From Candidatus Shapirobacteria bacterium (GTDB taxonomy: Bacteria > Patescibacteriota > Microgenomatia > UBA12405), in the NCBI GenBank assembly GCA_017991615.1, contig JAGOQF010000006.1, positions 1-39,545 on the forward strand: 39,545 nucleotides of DNA, read 5' to 3'. Both the position numbers and the translations under genes were made by a program. Positions 36,167-39,545 of this stretch are shown one piece after another. Position 1 is the stretch's first letter, and each line of letters begins with the position of its first letter. The notes beneath the pieces were generated by a model. The model saw only the letters and a list, made by a program, of their open reading frames with translations, was not told the DNA's origin and did not search any database.

Positions 36167-36565
36167 GTGAAAAATAAATATAAAAATAAGTTAGGATTTA
36201 CTTTGTTTGAATTGTTGGTAAGTATTTCTATTATTGCGGTAATGACGGCAATTGCGGTGGTAAGTTTTGGAGGTATGAACAAAAAGAGTCGCGATGCCAG
36301 AAGGACGGCTGATTTGGAAAAAATCAGAGTGGCTTTGGAGACGGCCAAACAAATCGGAGTGACTTACCCGACGTCGATTGATTATTTGGTAACTAATAAA
36401 TTTTTGGATAAACAGCCTGTCGATCCAAAAACTAAAGTAATTTATCCTTATACTAGAGTAGACGGTTATAATTATTATATTTGCTCAACAATGGAAGATG
36501 TAGGATCAACCAATTATCCTAGCGGGGGGATGACGGGGTGTAACTATCGAGTGGTTAATCCTTAG
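36167..36565 (+). CDS. Type IV pilin-like protein
   Basis: 132 residues from a GTG start at 36167, giving leader MKNKYKNKLG. The mature part starts FTLFELLVSISIIAVMTAIAVV with Glu at position 5. KKSRDARRTADLEKIRVALE is the paralogous link. The head has two cysteines and ends with YRVVNP. It is one of the smaller members of the row. A minor pilin or pseudopilin. Confidence 0.86.
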   Translation: MKNKYKNKLGFTLFELLVSISIIAVMTAIAVVSFGGMNKKSRDARRTADLEKIRVALETAKQIGVTYPTSIDYLVTNKFLDKQPVDPKTKVIYPYTRVDGYNYYICSTMEDVGSTNYPSGGMTGCNYRVVNP

Positions 36566-36611
36566 AAATATTTGATTTGTAACCTTTCGGATAAACAGGT
36601 ATGATTAATTG

Positions 36612-37109
36612 ATGAGATATAAGAATGGTTTTACTTTGATTGAATTGATTGTGGCAGTGTCGGTGATGATGGTGTTGTTGGGGATTAGTTATGCTATCAG
36701 TGGGTTTACTAAATCAAGAAAGGTGATGTCGGCGAGAAATGAGATGGCAACTCATATAAAGTTGGCCAGAAATTTGGCAATAACAAATCAGTTGCCGGAC
36801 GAGACGACTAATTTGCAATATGTTAGGGTGACAATTTCGGGGATGACAATTTCGGTGGTGGGAGTGGCAAAAAATGGAAGTGTGTTTGCAACAGCGCCTT
36901 ATTTTTCGCGGACAATTGAAGCTAAAGGGGTAACGACAACTATTGATGGTGGTTTGATATCATCTTTTGGTTTTGATGGGATTTCTGGAAAATTGACTGA
37001 CAGTGATGGCAATTTGAGTGATACCGTTTTGACTGTTGATGTGACGGAGGGATCAGAAAAATATTCAATTGAAATTAACAGTTTAGGGGTAATTACAGGT
37101 GAAAACTAA
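36612..37109 (+). CDS. GspH/FimT-like pseudopilin
   Basis: 165 residues from ATG 36612; TTG 36609 is directly before it. The short leader MRYKNG is followed by FTLIELIVAVSVMMVLLGIS. Unlike the previous five it lacks the RDxxR-x-DL motif. Instead it has SARNEMATHIKLARNLAITNQ, typical of GspH/FimT minor pilins, followed by an all-beta head with no cysteine. In type II secretion and pili such proteins prime assembly together with the I-, J- and K-type members; the next two genes fit those roles. Confidence 0.82.
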   Translation: MRYKNGFTLIELIVAVSVMMVLLGISYAISGFTKSRKVMSARNEMATHIKLARNLAITNQLPDETTNLQYVRVTISGMTISVVGVAKNGSVFATAPYFSRTIEAKGVTTTIDGGLISSFGFDGISGKLTDSDGNLSDTVLTVDVTEGSEKYSIEINSLGVITGEN

Positions 37110-37497
37110 AGACAACGGTCAGAGTTTAATCGAGATGATATTTTCTATTGGAGTTTTGGTGACGGTGGTGGTGGGAGTGGTGTCGTTGATGGTAAAGACA
37201 ACAGCGGTAAAAACAACGACTAATGCTCGAAAAAAAGCCAGTGAAATGACAGGGGTGATTGTGGAGAAATTGTTGGAGAGTAAAACTAACAATCCGGAAC
37301 AGTTTTGGCAATTAAATGATATTTCTTCATCACAATTGCCCGGTTATGAAGGTTATAATTATACGGTTGATTTTGATGTTGTAACTGGGAATAATTGTAG
37401 TAGCACAATAATTGAATGTGCTGATGCCACAATTGAGGTGGTTTGGGGAAATAATGAAAAATTAACTGTAAAAAGATTCTTCTCAAGAAGAATGTAG
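37099..37497 (+). CDS. PilV/GspI-like pseudopilin
   Basis: 132 residues from a GTG at 37099, overlapping the previous gene by 11 bp. Leader MKTKDNG is followed by QSLIEMIFSIGVLVTVVVGVVSL: Gln instead of Phe at mature position 1, but Glu5 is kept. KASEMTGVIVEKLLESKTNNPEQF resembles the A-x-x-x-EKL helix of PilV/GspI. Two cysteines in the head. It is likely part of a minor pilin tip complex with its two neighbours. Confidence 0.8.
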   Translation: MKTKDNGQSLIEMIFSIGVLVTVVVGVVSLMVKTTAVKTTTNARKKASEMTGVIVEKLLESKTNNPEQFWQLNDISSSQLPGYEGYNYTVDFDVVTGNNCSSTIIECADATIEVVWGNNEKLTVKRFFSRRM

Positions 37498-37506
37498 ATA
37501 AAGTAA

Positions 37507-38031
37507 ATGAGTAAAAAAAACATTTTAGAAAAAGTGAACAAAAAGTCAGGTTTTACATTGATTGAGATTGTGGTGGTGGTTGGGTCTTTGGGAATTGTGG
37601 TGACGGCGATGGTGGGAGTGATTTTGGGAACTTTTAGAGCTCAAAACAGAGTCAAATCGACAAACAAAGTTATGGAAAACGGGGTATGGATAACCGATCA
37701 ATTGAGAAAAGCGGTTTTTAACAGTCAGAGAGGCAAAATTGTTTGTAGTGCCGATGGTTTGTCGATTGAATTGAAGGATAATATTGACGAGAGTTTGACA
37801 ACAATTAGTTGCGATAAAGCCGCCAACAAGATTGCTTCGACGTCGGCAACTAAGGAATATGTATTGAATAACAGTGAGGTTAATATTAACAATTGTGTTG
37901 GGTTTGTAACTTGTGAAAAAGATGGTTTTGGGACGGTGGGCAATGTTATATTTAATTTTGATTTGGGGGCGGTGACAGCAGGAGTTAGTTATAGCCAAAA
38001 TTTTAAAACTTCAGTAACATTAAGAAATTGA
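37507..38031 (+). CDS. PilW/GspJ-like pseudopilin
   Basis: 174 residues. The leader MSKKNILEKVNKKSG precedes FTLIEIVVVVGSLGIVVTAM with Glu at mature position 5. The spine continues VKSTNKVMENGVWITDQLRKAV, as in PilW/GspJ proteins, where a helix is followed by a beta-rich head. Four cysteines (IVCSADG, ISCDKAA, NCVGFVTC) may form disulfides. It starts 9 bp after the PilV-like gene and ends 3 bp before the last gene of the locus. Confidence 0.82.
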   Translation: MSKKNILEKVNKKSGFTLIEIVVVVGSLGIVVTAMVGVILGTFRAQNRVKSTNKVMENGVWITDQLRKAVFNSQRGKIVCSADGLSIELKDNIDESLTTISCDKAANKIASTSATKEYVLNNSEVNINNCVGFVTCEKDGFGTVGNVIFNFDLGAVTAGVSYSQNFKTSVTLRN

Positions 38032-38034
38032 TTT

Positions 38035-39195
38035 ATGAAAAAACTTAGTTTACCAGTAGTAATAACGATTTTTTGTGTAATTATATTTTTGGGTTTGATG
38101 GCGGCGGTTTTGACCAAAGAGAAAGGGTTAGTTTACTCGGGTAAAGTAGAAAAGGTAAAAAAAGAGGAAATCAAACGAACGGATTATACCCAGGTGGCGC
38201 GAAGAACGTTGGATTGGATTGATAAACAGAGAAACGAACAAGGTTGGTATATTTTGGAACGAGGTTGTGATCATGAAACCAAAACTTGCGACGTAGTTTG
38301 GGATAACAAAGAGGGTAACAAAGATGGTTTAATCGCCACTTGGGCAAGATTAAACTTTTTTGAACAACACGGCGATTCCAAAGACCTAGAAATTGTTAAA
38401 CGAGATATTGATTTATTTTATGACAAATACAAAGACGATAATCTCAAAGATTCACTATGGTTGTGCAAAACAAGCTATGAAATGGCACAAAGCAAACACT
38501 TAGATCAAGCGAGAAAGGAGAAGCTAAAGGAGTTGTGTGCGGGGGTGGAGTATCCCAGTGCCAAGGAAGTAGAGGAACATTGGCTTTTGGGGAGAACTAA
38601 AAAACTTAAGGATTCAATTAAGGTTAAAGTTTGGGAAGATTGGGATTTTTATGGGGTAACTTTGAGAGGATTTGATGCCAGTTTGGGATATCCGACCGAT
38701 TTGTTGTTTAGATATAAGTGGTTGGGAAATAAAAAAGATTTGACGGCGGCAAAAGAGATATTGGCGGTGACAAAAAAGATTTACAGTGATAAGGTTGAGG
38801 CCAGTCTTGATAAACAGTTGATTAGATATCCGGAAGATATTTGTTTGAATATGATGTCGGCAATAGATATGTATAATGAGGATAAAGACGAAACTGATTT
38901 GGATTTTGCCAAGAAAACTTATGAGCAGACGGTAGCTAATTTAGACAAGGCGGTTGATTTTCAAACACCGATATGCGGATTGGTGGATGGAAAGTTTTTG
39001 GAATTGACGGGAGACAAAAAGTATTTGAAAGAGCTGGAGAAAAATAATCGGGTGGTGGTTGGTTTGTATAGTGATGGGGAAAATACCAAAATAGTTTCTG
39101 ATGGTGGCTTTTTTAAGTCTGATGGTAAAAATAAATTTGTGGTTTATAAAAATGTGGTAGAGAATGGATTGATAGTGGAATTGTTGGGAAACTGA
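38035..39195 (+). CDS. Membrane-anchored helical protein of unknown function, end of pilus locus
   Basis: 386 residues. One N-terminal membrane segment (about 7-29) would anchor an outward-facing domain. The rest is mostly helical, with repeated Trp/Tyr-containing helices (ARRTLDWIDKQRNEQGWYI, DGLIATWARLNFFEQHGD, DLLFRYKWLGNKKDL), reminiscent of alpha/alpha toroid proteins such as glycoside hydrolases, but no catalytic motif is recognised. Six cysteines occur, two as CDHETKTC. It starts 3 bp after the PilW-like gene and must be co-expressed with the minor pilins. Possible pilus accessory or glycan-binding factor; this is inference. Confidence 0.65.
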   Translation: MKKLSLPVVITIFCVIIFLGLMAAVLTKEKGLVYSGKVEKVKKEEIKRTDYTQVARRTLDWIDKQRNEQGWYILERGCDHETKTCDVVWDNKEGNKDGLIATWARLNFFEQHGDSKDLEIVKRDIDLFYDKYKDDNLKDSLWLCKTSYEMAQSKHLDQARKEKLKELCAGVEYPSAKEVEEHWLLGRTKKLKDSIKVKVWEDWDFYGVTLRGFDASLGYPTDLLFRYKWLGNKKDLTAAKEILAVTKKIYSDKVEASLDKQLIRYPEDICLNMMSAIDMYNEDKDETDLDFAKKTYEQTVANLDKAVDFQTPICGLVDGKFLELTGDKKYLKELEKNNRVVVGLYSDGENTKIVSDGGFFKSDGKNKFVVYKNVVENGLIVELLGN

Positions 39196-39202
39196 CGTGA
39201 TA

Positions 39203-39246
39203 TCAGTTTCTCAGATCTCAGATCCGCCGGTAGGCGGACAGGTTTT
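39203..39246 (+). terminator. Heptamer repeats plus terminator-like hairpin after the last pilus gene
   Basis: TCAGTTTC and two TCAGATC units (39203-39224) lead into the hairpin TCCGCC (39223-39228), GGTA, GGCGGA (39233-39238), followed after CAGG by TTTT. The layout copies that at 32745-32810. The T-run is short and delayed, so termination may be partial. Confidence 0.55.
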
Positions 39247-39254
39247 AGGAAAAC

Positions 39255-39345
39255 ATTTTAGCTTGACAACATTTTTGTCGTCCTCGCACCTTCGCCAGAA
39301 GGCCTCAGCGGCTTGCGGGCGAAAAAATATTGTCGGCGCTAAAAT
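39255..39345. repeat. 91-nt clover-like inverted repeat
   Basis: ATTTTAGC at 39255-39262 is the exact complement of GCTAAAAT at 39338-39345. Further in, GACAA, ATTTTT and TCG/CGA blocks also pair, with small gaps. The GC-rich core adds two inner hairpins, CCTTC-GCCA-GAAGG (39289-39302) and GCC-TCAGC-GGC (39302-39312), which share one base and so may compete. The overall shape is an outer stem with two branches, like an intergenic palindromic repeat or a small structured RNA. Confidence 0.65.
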
Positions 39346-39484
39346 TAGATGTCAGATGTCAGACAATTAGATCTCAGTTTGTCAGATCTCAGATCTCAGA
39401 TAGTTAGATCTCAGTTTGTCAGATCTCAGATCTCAGATAGTTAGATCTCAGATGTCAGATGTCAGATAGTTAGATCTCAGTTTG
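39345..39484. repeat. Tandem array of TCAGATC-type heptamers with a 37-bp higher-order repeat
   Basis: The array is built from TCAGATC, TTAGATC and TCAGATG units, mostly 7 bp with occasional 8-bp units. Two exact 37-bp copies occupy 39367-39403 and 39404-39440; a shortened 29-bp copy is at 39441-39469 and a partial one at 39470-39484. Each 37-bp copy is 7+8+7+7+8. There are no unique spacers, so it is not a CRISPR array. Confidence 0.9.
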
Positions 39485-39509
39485 TAAACTTTGTAACTAG
39501 GACAGGAGG

Positions 39510-39538
39510 TTGACAGGGAGGGAGGAAGGGAATATAAT
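39510..39538 (+). promoter_or_regulatory. Perfect consensus sigma-70 promoter
   Basis: TTGACA (39510-39515) and TATAAT (39533-39538) are separated by exactly 17 bp. Both hexamers match consensus at all positions and the spacer is entirely purine. It points rightwards to a gene or RNA outside the window, which should be highly expressed. Confidence 0.88.
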
Positions 39539-39545
39539 GTGGTTA

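Larger units (their letters stand above)
39196..39545. other. Repeat-rich non-coding region after the pilus locus
   Basis: No gene is visible. The stretch holds heptamer repeats and a GC hairpin directly after the last pilus gene, a 91-nt clover-like inverted repeat, a 7-bp-phased tandem array, and finally a consensus promoter that must serve a gene beyond the window edge. Confidence 0.85.

Noticed and set aside
37126-37998. Minus-strand frames opposite the minor pilins (His- and Tyr-rich)
   Set aside because: Their odd composition is what the complement of the pilin genes gives; no start context or family match.
39345-39484. Possible CRISPR array
   Set aside because: The repeats are 7-8 bp units joined in tandem, and the 37-bp copies follow each other with no unique spacers; no cas genes are present.

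Overview
The window looks like a piece of a small, streamlined, AT-rich bacterial genome, most plausibly a member of the Candidate Phyla Radiation (Patescibacteria), perhaps Microgenomates. This rests on several things seen together. Genes are tightly packed and often overlap. Most sampled start codons lack a Shine-Dalgarno sequence. There is a type IV pilus locus with many small pilins, a LytR_C-type envelope protein and a degenerate lipoprotein-processing module. No biosynthetic pathway genes for amino acids or nucleotides are seen. TGA is used as a stop, so the genetic code is the standard bacterial one. The taxonomic call is inference; no marker gene was searched. On the + strand G exceeds C at most sampled places, even inside minus-strand genes, so the window probably lies on one replication arm.

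Layout. 1-314: cut-off unknown gene (-). 587-670: tRNA-Leu(CAA) (-). 713-5028: overlapping + strand operon of an Lgt-like membrane protein, a DksA/TraR zinc finger protein, lspA, an RluA-family pseudouridine synthase, a LytR_C protein, yebC and a membrane protein. 5025-5969: pta (-). 6028-7791: ABC exporter (+). 7792-8647: long non-coding region with repeats, a DnaA-box match and nested hairpins, leading into a Xer-type tyrosine recombinase (8648-9598). 9837-14484: gyrB-gyrA (-). 14607-15149: SpoU-family methyltransferase (-). 15178-23007: a long minus-strand run (pth, tRNA-Ala, PAP2-LssY protein, small protein, MacA-like adaptor, MacB-like ATPase and permease, YdjM-like membrane protein, HEPN-like protein, ferredoxin, thioredoxin-fold protein) closed by a clear intrinsic terminator. 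23115-26215: ligA and a Fic protein (-). 26310-27266: a phosphoribosyltransferase-like protein (+). 27272-27919: a DNA polymerase III delta-prime-like protein (-). 27961-39195: type IV pilus locus (+) with pilB, pilT, pilC, a major-type pilin, prepilin peptidase, eight further pilin-like genes and a membrane-anchored helical protein. 39196-39545: hairpin repeat, heptamer tandem array and a perfect consensus promoter.

How the genes work together. PilB and PilT would power extension and retraction through the PilC platform. PilD would process the row of prepilins, and the last gene may be an accessory envelope factor. The 713-5028 operon combines envelope maturation with RNA and translation functions. 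The MacAB-like trio and the single-chain ABC exporter are export systems. The ferredoxin and the single-cysteine thioredoxin-fold protein form a possible redox pair.

The most unusual material is in the non-coding DNA. One item is a module of phased 7-bp repeats followed by a GC-rich hairpin, seen twice at the ends of pilus transcription segments. A second is a 91-nt clover-like inverted repeat abutting a 37-bp tandem array. A third is the repeat-rich region upstream of the Xer recombinase. In the proteins, the notable points are a gyrase A subunit with both main quinolone-contact positions changed to Met, an Lgt-like protein without its catalytic motifs, and a pth reading frame whose stop codon lies inside the downstream tRNA-Ala.
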